Assembly (NCBI GenBank): GCA_023053545.1
Contig: JAKZAN010000005.1
Coordinates: 6,696,001-6,760,000 of the forward strand
Direction: 5' to 3'
DNA length: 64,000 nt
Source: Lepidurus packardi
Taxonomy: Eukaryota; Arthropoda; Branchiopoda; Notostraca; Triopsidae
Positions 53,190-63,900 of the stretch are shown piece after piece. The notes under the pieces were generated by a model that was given only the letters and a program-made list of their open reading frames with translations, did no database searches and was not told the origin of the DNA. A program made the position numbers and the translations under genes. Position 1 is the stretch's first letter. The number at the start of each line of letters is the position of its first letter.

Positions 53190-54983
53190 ATGGAGACGAA
53201 GTGGAGGCAGAATCGACGCTGTCCTCATTGCAATGTGGAGCAGAATTACATGCGTAAACAGTGCAGCGCGTGTGGAGAGCAAACACGTTTTAGGGACCAA
53301 ATGGACCAAAAAAGATCCGACAACATGCGACAACATTACCTAAAAGCGAAGTTGCAATCTCAGAAGTGGGACAATGCTTATGCCAAAAAGAAGATAGTTC
53401 AGAGAATGGTAAGCAAAATATAATTAGCACAACAAATTTTAGTTGCTCAACACTTCTGTATATAGTTGGCAGAGTTGGAAGGTTCAGGCAACGCTTGTGT
53501 CCTTCTTGTGATAGGGAAAGAACCAAGCTACCGGTTCACGTACCTCACATGTAATGACATAATGCACAGCTTATTTAAAGAAAAACAAGATTCGGGAAAT
53601 AGTAACTTCGCTGCAGAGATAAGCACAATGTGTAATAACTTGAGGGATGAGTACGTCTCAAGAATAAAGAAGTAATGTTTTTGTCTTAAAATATCGATCT
53701 TCACAATAATAATTCAGCCTGTAATTATAGAGGTGAACTTCCCAATAAATGGGTGGAATGTGAAAATACAATGAATCTGGAAGAGATCGATGGCTTCCAC
53801 AACTCTGTTCCAACAACCCAAGTGAGTCGACCAAAGTTAAGTAATTTTTAGAGCGATTGTTTACAGTTTACCCCAGGAGAGCCTTGTGGAATCGATAAGG
53901 GAACCAGAGGACAAAGAGGCTGCTGCATCTGCTGCTGTTATGATAACTCAAGAAAACCCTGCAGCTGTTATGGTCACACCAAAAAACGCTGCATTAAAGG
54001 ACCCGATTTTACAGAATGTGTGGTGTGCTACTTTGGACCGGGCAATAAGCACACGTTCGGAGCCCACTGAAGTAATTCGAGAAAAGTAAACGTACCGTTA
54101 CATCCAGTCGTGTGATTGTATACTTAGGTAACCTCTGGGCTGTTACAAGCCAATTCATTAGGGAAGAATATTCCTGCTGTCTCTTTTAAACCTAGAAATG
54201 TCGCTGCTCGCGGAGCACCGAAAAGAAGCGGAACAGGTGACTGGGTTCTTATCATATATTGTATTGTTGATTGGTTCTTTTTATAGGAAACCTGAAGAAA
54301 AAATGCGACGATGGCAACAAAAAGGAAAGTGGTTTTATCGCTTTGGACCGTCAAGTATGTAGATACGTTTATTAGGTTTCATATCCTGGGATGATATTTC
54401 GTAGCCCTTACCGTATAAATGTATTGCTTGATTGTAGAAAAAAAAACATGTGGAACTTCCCCGTGGACCCTCAAAGATGGCAGAGAAAAAGCCAGAGGAA
54501 GCTATTGTTGGATATCAGGGAAAACTTACTCCAGTATAACTGCTTTTTGTGTGTATGTGTATTCTGAATTCCTATTTATACACTTTATTACAGGGAAGAG
54601 AACTAAAGTAGATCCACCTCCAGTTTACCAAGAAGGAAACTCAAATGCCACAGTAAGTATATCCAATTACAAACATACAGGTTGCAAGAATACATTTTTT
54701 CTTTAGGTGATTGGTCATTCCACTTTGGCACAGATCACGTTAGAAGACGAGGTACAAGAGTAAACGTTAATTTGCGACTTTTTTCCGATTCACTTAGCGC
54801 TTTATTCATTTCAGGGAACTATTGAACAGGAAGTGGAGCACGTGTTTACTCTACATATGGAAATTCCAGAAGACAACATATTTTGTCCAGAGGTAACGAC
54901 AAAATTATCGTTATGATTTATGTAGCAACGGAACAGATTTTAGCGATTCAGTTGACAGATTTCTTGATTAATAGGTGGTGTAG
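53190..54983 (+). CDS. Unrecognised multi-exon gene with N-terminal CxxC..CxxC motif
   Basis: Exons 53190-53408, 53466-53650, 53731-53821, 53877-54071, 54128-54236, 54287-54354, 54438-54533, 54599-54652, 54707-54751, 54815-54892 and a terminal 54975-54983; about 382 aa, every junction in phase. I do not recognise the protein. Visible: CPHCNVEQNYMRKQCSACGE (two CxxC pairs, a likely zinc ribbon), a basic helix (RQHYLKAKLQSQKWDNAYAK), a hydrophobic stretch ACVLLVIGKEPSYRFTYLTC, then low-complexity Ala/Pro/Lys-rich and acidic segments in many small exons. Exon 4 has two possible acceptors 10 bp apart giving different frames (see findings). The last exon is the least certain: an open tail EVEDDEGEDVHVILEAA ending 55042 is an alternative. 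AATAAA lies at 55149. It sits inside the inverted-repeat segment. Confidence 0.5.
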
Positions 54984-55985
54984 CATTAAGAAGTGGAAGA
55001 CGATGAAGGGGAGGATGTTCACGTAATACTGGAGGCCGCGTGAACACCCAGCCAATCAGTATGCCAAATCAAACAATCTAATCAAGATCTGTGTTTCTGC
55101 CAGTTACCTGATTTCTGTACTGCCATCATAATGTGCAAAACTGCCAAAAATAAAAGAACTTCATTTTCTACACGCTGGGGTTTGCTTCCAGTAAGATTCC
55201 CACATCGTTCCATCCGCTGTCATCTGTAGGTTCGTCGTCTTCGTGCTCTTTCAACGATTGCTGGCTTTTCGCGAATCCTCTCGATTTTTGTAAAGGTCAT
55301 TTCCTTCACAACGTCATATTCCAATTTAGAAAACTCGAAATGATTAAACGCATTGTCTTAAACTTCAGAAAGGTCTTAGGATTGTCATAATTTTAAGTAA
55401 ACACCCCGAAGTGAATTATTTAACTTTTCTACCAAAATTAGTGCGATTTCATAATTACGTCCATAAAGAGAGTTAGGAATGATCTTTAAATATTCTTTAA
55501 GCCATGCACAAAAATAACCACAACATTTTTTAGCGATTGGAACAATGCTGTATATTTACAAAATACAAATTGAATTGCTGCGTAGAAAAGGACATCTTTA
55601 CCGAACAATAATTAAGATACTAATCTGTGACATTTGTGAGAAAAGTTACACCACTATGGAATAAAATAAGCCACAAACTGCTCATTATTACGTTTACTTT
55701 CCCTTAAATTTCCCGCTTTCTGTTCTGACACAGGCAACAGCGGGGCAACTGGCAAAATTAATTCTGACACGTTAATGGGCACCACCTTTATATAGTATCC
55801 CTACCAACCAGAATCTTACAAGTAAACAACCCAAGTCAACAAGTAAGGCGAGTTTAAAAAAAAAAAAAAAAATTGCCCCAACACAGTGTAAAAATTCTTT
55901 CACGTAGTACCATAGAAGGGTTGAAAGTGACCTTTTTGTTTATTTCATTAGCGTTTTTAAATTTAAGGTTCAATAACTTAAAAAA

Positions 55986-56279
55986 ATGCAGCTAAAAAGA
56001 GGTTTAACCTACCCCGTTGTAGTGGCCGATGACCTATACCCTATGCTAGGACACTTCTCACCAGCAGCTTCACGATACATAAAATATAAAATAGAAACTA
56101 TGGAAACGAAAAAAACACAGAGGAAGCAGAGTGACCAGTATAGCATTCTGCCCAAGAAAGAGCTAATTAACCGAATATCTTTAAAATTAAACCTTTCTGA
56201 TCAAAACTCTTTAAAGCCAGAAAAAAGGACGACGAAAAGAAAAATTGAAAAGAAAAATTTATCCTTTAAATATCCTTAG
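55986..56279 (+). CDS. Small basic open reading frame, doubtful gene
   Basis: 97 codons from ATG, MQLKRGLTYPVVVADDLYPM at the start and a Lys/Arg-rich end (KPEKRTTKRKIEKKN) resembling a nuclear localisation signal. No family is recognised and no splice partner identified. It could be a small gene of the segment or chance. Confidence 0.2.
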   Translation: MQLKRGLTYPVVVADDLYPMLGHFSPAASRYIKYKIETMETKKTQRKQSDQYSILPKKELINRISLKLNLSDQNSLKPEKRTTKRKIEKKNLSFKYP

Positions 56280-56533
56280 GTCGTCCCACAGAGATCAGAT
56301 AAGAATATGTTTATTGTAATTAATGAAGGTCATCGGGCTGCTTATTTGTTCTACGGCGTGCGCAGTACGTTTGGTGTTGTACTCCGCCTTCAAGTTTCTT
56401 CTCTCATAATCACTATCAGTTTGAAAAAATCTGCACTAAGCTCATTACAAACATTCATGATTTTAACCTGGTCATAACTTGCCTTTACTTAATAACCTAG
56501 CCTAATCTACGCTAAATCACTAGTCCATTAACT

Positions 56534-56571
56534 TGCCCGTGTGGTTTTAACGCGCCCGTGTGGTTTTAACG
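56534..56571. repeat. Exact 19 bp tandem repeat
   Basis: GCCCGTGTGGTTTTAACGC occurs twice back to back (56534-56552, 56553-56571). Confidence 0.9.
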
Positions 56572-57163
56572 CGCCTGGGTTTAGTGCATTAAAATAGGTT
56601 AAGATTTTTTTTATTAGGTTTGGTTTCTTTAGGTCTAGTTATAATTTATGCTGGAACTAGTTATAAGTTAGTTTTCGTTAGGTTATAATGGGCAAAAGGT
56701 GACCTGACAGGTATATTATCAAAAAGTACCGCGTGGGCTCGTTTAGGTTAGGCCTCTTTCGACTCGTACCAATTTTTTGCAAGCGATTGCCGTTCAGCTC
56801 ATGCCGCTTACCAACGAGACACCTTGCAGCTGCTGGTCAGACAGACCTATTACTAGCAAAGTGAACATTTGTAAGATTTTGATTAAAATACTGAAACAAA
56901 TACTACCTTCGCTACGCGGGTCTGTTCATCTCTCGTACGGATGTGAAAAAAAAATCTGCTACACGATCGCCAAGTGAGAGGGTTAGGTTAGGTTCCTCGG
57001 CTCAGTTTATGATCACTGTCAGGAACGTCTGTTGTTTAACTTAAAAGCAGTTTTCACCCACTGAAAGTGCTTGAGAAACAAGAAACCCATGAGGTATAAC
57101 TGAAAAACAAAAGTACCTAAATATTTCGCTGTCAACCGTCTTATTTAAAAATTATAAAGGAAG

Positions 57164-57468
57164 GTTCGCGTTCTTTAATCCTCCTGGCCTCTTTTTTTCG
57201 TCTTTCGAACTCTTCTTGTCGCTCCTTTGCTTTTAAAAGAACTGCCTTTACCGCTGCTTCGTTTTTCTTTGTTTTACCCATGACAAAAAATTTAACTACT
57301 AAACAAAACAACGTCACGTGAAACGTAAACAAAACAAAGTCACGTGATCCCGCGCTGAAGCGAAAGCCGTGGGCATATAATCCTGTGCGTACGAACAGGA
57401 TGAATGCAAGGCGATCCTGTGGCTTCGCACAGGATTTCTATCTGATAATGTGTTGCAAGATTTTCAAG
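57164..57468 (-). repeat. Right inverted-repeat arm, truncated copy of promoter and exon 1
   Basis: Inverted copy of 48251-48555. On the minus strand it carries the same promoter motifs, with CACGTG at 57315-57320 and 57341-57346, and an ATG (57280-57278) opening MGKTKKNEAAVKAVLLKAKE. The copy ends after the codons for KEARRIKERE, and the frame stops about 8 codons later, so it encodes only ~46 residues. It could still act as a promoter facing inward. Confidence 0.85.
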
Positions 57469-57764
57469 TTCAGTTTAATTCGTTTCGTTCGGGATATGCT
57501 CGTGTGGTCTTTTCCGTCACATTCAAGCGAAACCGCACCTTATTAGAACCCAAATTACAGTAACCATGTAGGAGACCGAGTATTTTTACGTAGAAGTAGA
57601 ATCGTACCTATCTTATCACAGCATACTCGGACGAACTAGGTCCGTATCATAACGGAAATCAGATCATGGGTAAAAGGACTTTCTAACTTTCCTACAGTAG
57701 ACCCATGAACAGTTAACGTTTGAATAAGCTTGCGTTAGTTAAAGTTGAAAAGTTTATTATAAAA

Positions 57765-59315
57765 ATGGGTTTTGAAGAAATAGCAGGAGTTATGGATTCC
57801 CGACACACATCCCTCACCGCGATGAAATTAGATTCGATAGCAACACCTTTACTCCAGTTTTGGACGTTTTGCCTTTACTCCTGTGCGAATTGTTATATGC
57901 AAACTAGTGATGAGTTTCCTAACGTGATCGATCCCTACTTTTACGGACCTTTATGGGGCTTCATCACGCTAGTTTTACTTCCGGTTGGAGTTCTAGGCTA
58001 CTTACTTTGGATCGCAGCCTGTACCTTTTTCCCGCAACGACTTTATAGTACCTTTACAATGAACAACTCGAAATGGCACTCGGCCAAGTCAGTTTCGAAA
58101 GACGAATTCACATTTGTGTCCGGAAACGTCCTTTTGATCGATGAACCTTTCGCGCGATTGAACAACCAAAAAAACGGCTTGTTACGTGCCCAGCGAATGG
58201 CACTTAAAATCTTAGATCAATCGTCAATCTGTTCCAGCTTATCGGACCGTCAAGATATAATAAGAACCAAATTTCCCGACACCGATATCTTATGTTTACA
58301 GGAAGTCTGGCAGCGACCTTACGCTGAAATTCTGGTGAACATCCTGAAAACGAAGTACGATTACTTCCTCTTTGATGTAGGTGAGTCAACATGGTCGGTC
58401 AATTACTGCCTCATGGGAAGCGGTCTCTTTATCGCGTCCAAGTACCCCATTACACATATCAAATTCAGTACATTCCAGCACCGGATTTCGTACGCTACAT
58501 GCTTTTCATATGGCGTCTTATGCTTAAAAGTAAATTGGAAGGAGTTAAACCTCGTAGCTTAAAATGTAGTTATGTAGGTCCAAGTGGGTAAGGATATTGG
58601 GTACGTGACGAATTTTCACGGCCAAGCTTTCCAGGGTAAAGAGCCTATTCTGTACCAACAACTTTCCCAAACACAAGAAGTCTTGAAGCAATTCAAATCC
58701 GATACATATAAAAACCAAGAAGGTATCCTTTTTGACGTAATTGCAGGAGACTTCAACTTCGACAATATGTCACCAGGTAACCATGAAATAATGAATTCGA
58801 CGTGCACAATGTTTATTTGCACTTAAATAGGTGACGCAACTACGCAAAAACATCCTTTATTGATAGAATATGTTGATATTTGCTCCGTAAGACCAGGCAA
58901 AGACCAATATTGGGCTGTAGGTACCGAATTCCGGCAACAGCGCATGAAAGATGACCTGGTAACTGTACCTACCGGGTTGCGAGATGTCCTACTTGACGAC
59001 ATACTTCGGCGACATTTCATAATCGACGCTGATGTCGAAGCAAGTCTTTACGGGCTTATGGAAAAATGGCAAGTTAAATATTTCATATTTTTTTAGGAAC
59101 AAACAATGGATTTGTGTACCTGCCCTCCTAAAGGCGATAAAGTAGGCCGCATATTGGCCGTTCCGTACGGAGGAATGAGGCGAATCGACCGTCTTTTGCT
59201 TCATCGGGATTCCCATGCCGTTTGCAAAGGCTACGCATTCATAACTGCTTTAGCCGGTTTGACAGACCACATTCCCGTAGCATTTACCTTGAAGAAGCCA
59301 CAAATTAGACCCTAA
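57765..59315 (+). CDS. Neutral sphingomyelinase 2-like (SMPD3 family) phosphodiesterase
   Basis: Membrane enzyme that cleaves sphingomyelin to ceramide and phosphocholine. Exons 57765-58529, 58578-58776, 58831-59072 and 59097-59315; 474 aa, shorter than human SMPD3 (655) because the long disordered linker is missing. Two N-terminal hydrophobic segments (PLLQFWTFCLYSCANCYM; FITLVLLPVGVLGYLLWIAA) match the hairpin membrane domain. The endonuclease/exonuclease/phosphatase fold shows TFVSGNVLLIDEPFARLNN, ILCLQEVWQ (metal-binding Glu), DVIAGDFNFDN, YWAVGTEF, GGMRRIDRLL and ALAGLTDHIPVAF with the catalytic Asp-His. MGFEEIAGV was chosen as start; the frame opens 45 bp earlier without an ATG. Confidence 0.92.
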
Positions 59316-59385
59316 AATAAAATAACACTAACTCTTCCAAACAACGAGCTTATATGACCGCAAAACCGTACTCTAAACTGTATAA

Positions 59386-60670
59386 CTAGGCTCCAATACA
59401 TTCTGATATTGCTTTGAGGTAGCTATTTGCTTCCTGGGATGGGTTATGGTGACTTTGTACGTAAGATAATGCCCTTTCAGCAATTCCCCGCCTAAGCGAA
59501 GTTTCGTTCAATAAAGATATGCACTTGATGCAATCCTGGGGTGATTCATAGATAAGTCCTGTCTGCTTGTGTCGAATTAGGGATATATTGCCCTCATTGG
59601 CTCTAGCTACAACCGGAGTTCCTAAAAAAGACAAAAAATAAATAAACATTAGTACAAAATTCAAAAATATAATGAAAATTTACCCAAGGCCATAGCTTCG
59701 AGTATTGCAGCAGACATGCCTTCAGAAATGGAAGAATTGATAAGACAGAAACTTTGCTGGATTGCTGCGTGAGTTTCTTCTAAGGTCAATCCCGCGATGA
59801 ACAAGACTCCACTGGCCCTAAGCAATTAAATTTATTAAACATGAATTTCAGTACTAATAAAGAAATTCTAACGATTTGAGTTGAGACTTGAATTCTTTTC
59901 CATAGTCAGTATCGAGAATTGGTCCGATGATAACTAATACAGGCGAAGGCGTTTGGGTGCTTCGCCACTTCGAAAAGGTTTCCATAATATGCAGTGGATC
60001 CTTGATAGGGCGTATTCCAGACACCATAATACAAACAGTCTCGCTGTCATACCAAGAATGCTCGGTCCGCAGACGTCCTTGTAAGGAGAAACGCGAAAAA
60101 GGCAGTACGGTAATAGCTTGAGGTATATGGCGACAATTTAATTTTTCTCCAAGAAAAGGCTAAACATGTAGAATCATGAGTTCGCCTCAAACGAGGCAAT
60201 TATAAAGCTTTACCCAACGGCTTTTAGCTTTCTCGATCATGGCTGTCGTGAAACCTATGACTAATTTTGCATCTTGTAAGAAAGTCGTCATAATGGCAAA
60301 ATGTTCGGTCTGTTTCCATGCTTCATTAACATCAGTGCCACCCAAAATGACTAAAACGGGAACACGAAACGTGTTCAGCTTGTTTGAAATATATGTGCGC
60401 CCGCAATGGAGAGCGTGTAAAGCAACAATTAACCGGATTTCATGTTCGAGACACCACCGCAGCAAATCCAATTTGTTGTCCTTAATTTCTGAAGGGTTTA
60501 GCATAAAGCACGTGTAAGTTTTATTTTCCAAGTACGTTCTAAAGGGTACAAAATCTCCACAGATTAATTATCACGCCTTGGCGTGCGTAAACACTTTACC
60601 GTATCCGAGTGGCTGTAGTAAAATTCCCTGTTTGGGGTAACAGAGGAGCTAAGATCAGCACGTTCACCAT
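59386..60670 (-). CDS. GLT1D1: GLT1D1, glycosyltransferase 1 domain-containing protein
   Basis: GT4-type (GT-B fold) glycosyltransferase of unknown acceptor. Five exons: 60670-60600, 60538-60214, 60159-59873, 59817-59684 and 59621-59386; 350 aa, as in vertebrates (~346). Key strings: start MVNVLILAPLLPQTGNFTTA, ALHALHCGRTYIS, VPVLVILGGTDVNEAWKQTE, VSGIRPIKDPLHIMETFSKW, VLVIIGPILDTDYGKEFK, and the sugar-nucleotide site SSISEGMSAAILEAMALGTP with the ExxxE pattern, then VVARANEGNISLIRHKQTGL. Convergent with the sphingomyelinase gene, only 70 bp between stops. Confidence 0.94.
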
Positions 60671-60900
60671 GTTGGGATTCTGGTTGCCATGTGAAAAGGA
60701 AAAACCTTGAACACAGGCCAACCGGCCCCCTGCGGAGTAAAAATTGGGGGTTGCTACTATCAAATAGACAAGAGGAAAAGAGATCTACCTGTGGACTTTA
60801 TCTAAGAAAGAAATCTAGCCTATCTTTTAAAAATATAAACAGATTTATTTTCCAGTGCTTATAGAATACATGGCACAGCTGCAAGAATCAAACATAAAAC

Positions 60901-63900
60901 TCAGAACTCATTCCTTGTTCCAACAACATGAAATTCTCCTTGGCACGCTGCTCCGGTTAACATCTGGATTTGAACGCGAATACGTTGCCCAGATAATTTT
61001 CTGACATTGCTAATCAACTTCTGCTGCGAATCTTTCTTGTGCACGAAGGCAATAGCTGGTACTCCTTGAGAAGGTAATCAAACAACCCAAATGAGTAAAA
61101 ACCTACGAAAGGATGAACGTTACCCCAAAAAAAATCCGCAGCATGGCCGGTGAGAAACAATTCTGCAGTCTCTCCTCGCAAGTCTTGCAGCTTGAGCGTA
61201 GTTGTGTATGACAACACAAGATAAGATTCATCAAAATCCACATGGGCTGTAAATATTTTTTTAAATATTAATGTTTACTTATAAGAAAATCACACGCTAA
61301 AATATTCATACTAAGTATGAATCAAACACATCTTACCAAGAGTACAGTTAGGGCAACGATACAACTTGCAACGATATTTACACGAAGTTCTTGCAGCATC
61401 TTCTTCCACATTTACTCGGCCCTCTCGAAAATTGTTCACGGTAATCTCCTTGAGAATGTTCCTATCATATTGTGGGACATAATCGCTTTGCATATAGTCG
61501 GTGAAAGGGAATGTACAAAAATCTGCATACGGATACGCTACCGAACAGCGGACACAAAGACCAAACACCCAGTTCGACAAGACTCCATCTACGTCAACTG
61601 CAATACAAAAATGAACGTTAATTCCCACTAAAATTGGTTTCCAATATAAAAAGATTAATTAGCTACAGAAAGGACAAAATACTAGAGTTACATTTGCAGA
61701 GGTTCTTATCCATGGTTATTTGCAAAATTTTAGCTTTCTTTTGCCCTTGCTTCAACTCCCTTATGGATTCTATGACTTCAAGCTGGGCCTCTGCTACTAA
61801 AGCTTTCAATTCTGCTTTATGAACATCTCCTTCGATTTCTTCGGTCCCATAATATATGTCCCTGACAGCTTCCCTCTTGATGAGCACGCTTTGACTAGCT
61901 TGGCTTCTCCTTTCCACATTTGACACCTGATTTGTCCCAACCGAGGGTCCCACAAGCATTTTCTTCGCACTCTTTTCAAATTCTTGTTCAGAACTTGGTC
62001 TTTTTAAATTCACGGGATTAGCTGACAATAATTGAACCATTCCGAGTCCCTCCTCACGCGTCGTGGAAGGCGTAGCTTGACTTTCAGAATCCAAAGTGAT
62101 GGCATCATGGTTCCTTCCCTCTGTTTCGGCAGAAGAGTTCAAAGTGACTTCATTTTCATTAACCATTTGCGTGTACGCGACGTCCCGTCTTGATGGTACA
62201 TTCCCTTGCTCTTGCCTAACAGCAGGAAGATCTGAACTGTAAACTTCTTGAATTTGCTGCCGCGCTATGGATGGTAGGGAAGAAACTGTTCGAAGGAGTA
62301 CTTCAGAGGGTTGCAAGTAAGGGTTAGCATACGTTGTATTCTCTGAGTCCGTGGTGGGAGAACAAGCCTGAGTTTGAGGCTTCGAGATAATTCCATCTAG
62401 TTGTCGACATGCCTGCGAAGCTGATGTTCGCCTTTCTGAGGACTCAGATTCTGCACTCAGTTCTAATGTAAATTCCATTTCCAGGGTACTACTTAGTATG
62501 TCTTGGGAAGAAGTTACGCTACTGCTTAAGTTTCGGTCAGCGTTTTCCAACAGAGTGCTGGTGACCAAAGTTTCGACATGGGTAATAATAGGTAAACAGT
62601 ATTCAGGTTCCGAATCATTGGAATTCACGTTTTCCTGAGATACTTTTTCAGAACTTGTTCGTTTTAGCATCACGGAATTAGTTGACGGTAAGGAAACCAT
62701 TCCGAGTCCTTCCTCGCGCGTCGTGGAAGGCGTAGCTTGACTTTCAGAATCCAAAATGATCTCATCCCGGTTCCTTCCCTCCGTTTCGGCAGATGAGTTC
62801 ATAATAATTTCATCTGCATTGACCATTTGCGCGTACGCGACCTCCCGTACTGAAGGTACATTCCCCTGCTGTTGTTTAACAGCAGGAATATCTGAACTGC
62901 AAAATTCGTGAATTTGCTGGCGAGTTGGGGATGGTGGGGAAGGAACCGTTCCAAGAAGGCCTTCACAGGATTGCAAGTTGGGAGTAGCATACGGTGCACT
63001 GTCCGAGTCCGTGGTTGAAGAGCAAGCCTGAGTTTTAGAATTCGAGGTAATTCCATTTATCTGTCCACAAGCTTGCGAAACAAACGCACGACCTTGTGGG
63101 GACTCGGGTTTTGCATCCCAATGCAGCGTACTTTCCATTGCTAGGTTACGACTTAGTACGTCGTGGGAAGAAGTTGTGCTTCTTCTTAAATTTTTGTCAG
63201 CGCTTTTCAGCGGAGTGCTGGTGACCAAAGTATCCACATTGGTACTACTTGGCAAACTGCATTCATGTTCTGGATCACCGGAATTCAAAATGGTTGCTGA
63301 ACTGTTTAAAATTCGCATTATTTCGTTCACTTCCATTACTTCGTCAGTCCTTACTGGCTCCTCAGCTGATGGAAAGAGGGGAGAGGATACCTCACTCAAT
63401 GATTTTTGTTCACTTGCTGCTGCAGTATCTAGACGGAAAGGAGACAACTCTGCAAATTCATCAGTAGATGTACACACAGGCTCAGGAGGCGCTTCCGAAA
63501 CTGTTGTCTTCTTCGAATCCAGGATCCTCCTATTAAAAAATGTAGTCAAACCCGAAAAAGACAAAGATTAACGCGGCAACTGAGAAATGGACATAAAGCT
63601 TAAAAGACTCACTGGAATAGTAAACCTTTCAAATTACTCGTGTCCGACATTTTGCACATAATGCCTCGCAGTTCGAAACGAAAATATTCATAGTCTTCTT
63701 TCCTGGTCATTTTCAAATGAACTCCGCGGAATAATAAGTACATCCCAACCTACGATTCAAACCCACCCACAAAAAAAACAACTAATTAACATACATTAGC
63801 TGAGGAAATCAAATGAATCACCTCAATATCGAGGTCTTTTTTGGCGACAGGCACAAAAATTTTGATCACGGGATAATTGGAAGGAGTTTTGCGAACACCA

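Larger units (their letters stand above)
54984..57163. other. Right-hand spacer inside the inverted-repeat segment
   Basis: Contains the probable polyadenylation signal of the preceding gene (55149), an A-run at 55857-55871, a small basic open frame (55986-56279), an exact 19 bp tandem repeat (56534-56571) and short TTAGGTTAGG runs near 56985. Otherwise unrecognised. Confidence 0.5.
48251..57468. mobile_element. ~9.2 kb segment bounded by ~305 bp inverted repeats (candidate two-gene mobile element)
   Basis: Left arm 48251-48555 reading inwards on the plus strand and right arm 57468-57164 reading inwards on the minus strand are about 90% identical by eye. Both carry, in order, CAACACATTATCAGA, two palindromes built on ATCCTGTG, a GCTTCAGCGCGGGATCACGT box, two CACGTGACTTTGTT-like units, TTTTTTGTCATGGGTAAAAC and the first ~38 codons of the same protein. 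Arms of this orientation are what terminal inverted repeats look like. Inside lie two multi-exon genes (48438-50756 and 53190-54983) and nested small elements. The segment fills the whole gap between STX8 and the sphingomyelinase gene. Exact ends and target-site duplications are not resolved. Confidence 0.6.

Noticed and set aside
63176-63571. 131-codon plus-strand frame
   Set aside because: Antisense to the OB-fold protein's repetitive exon.
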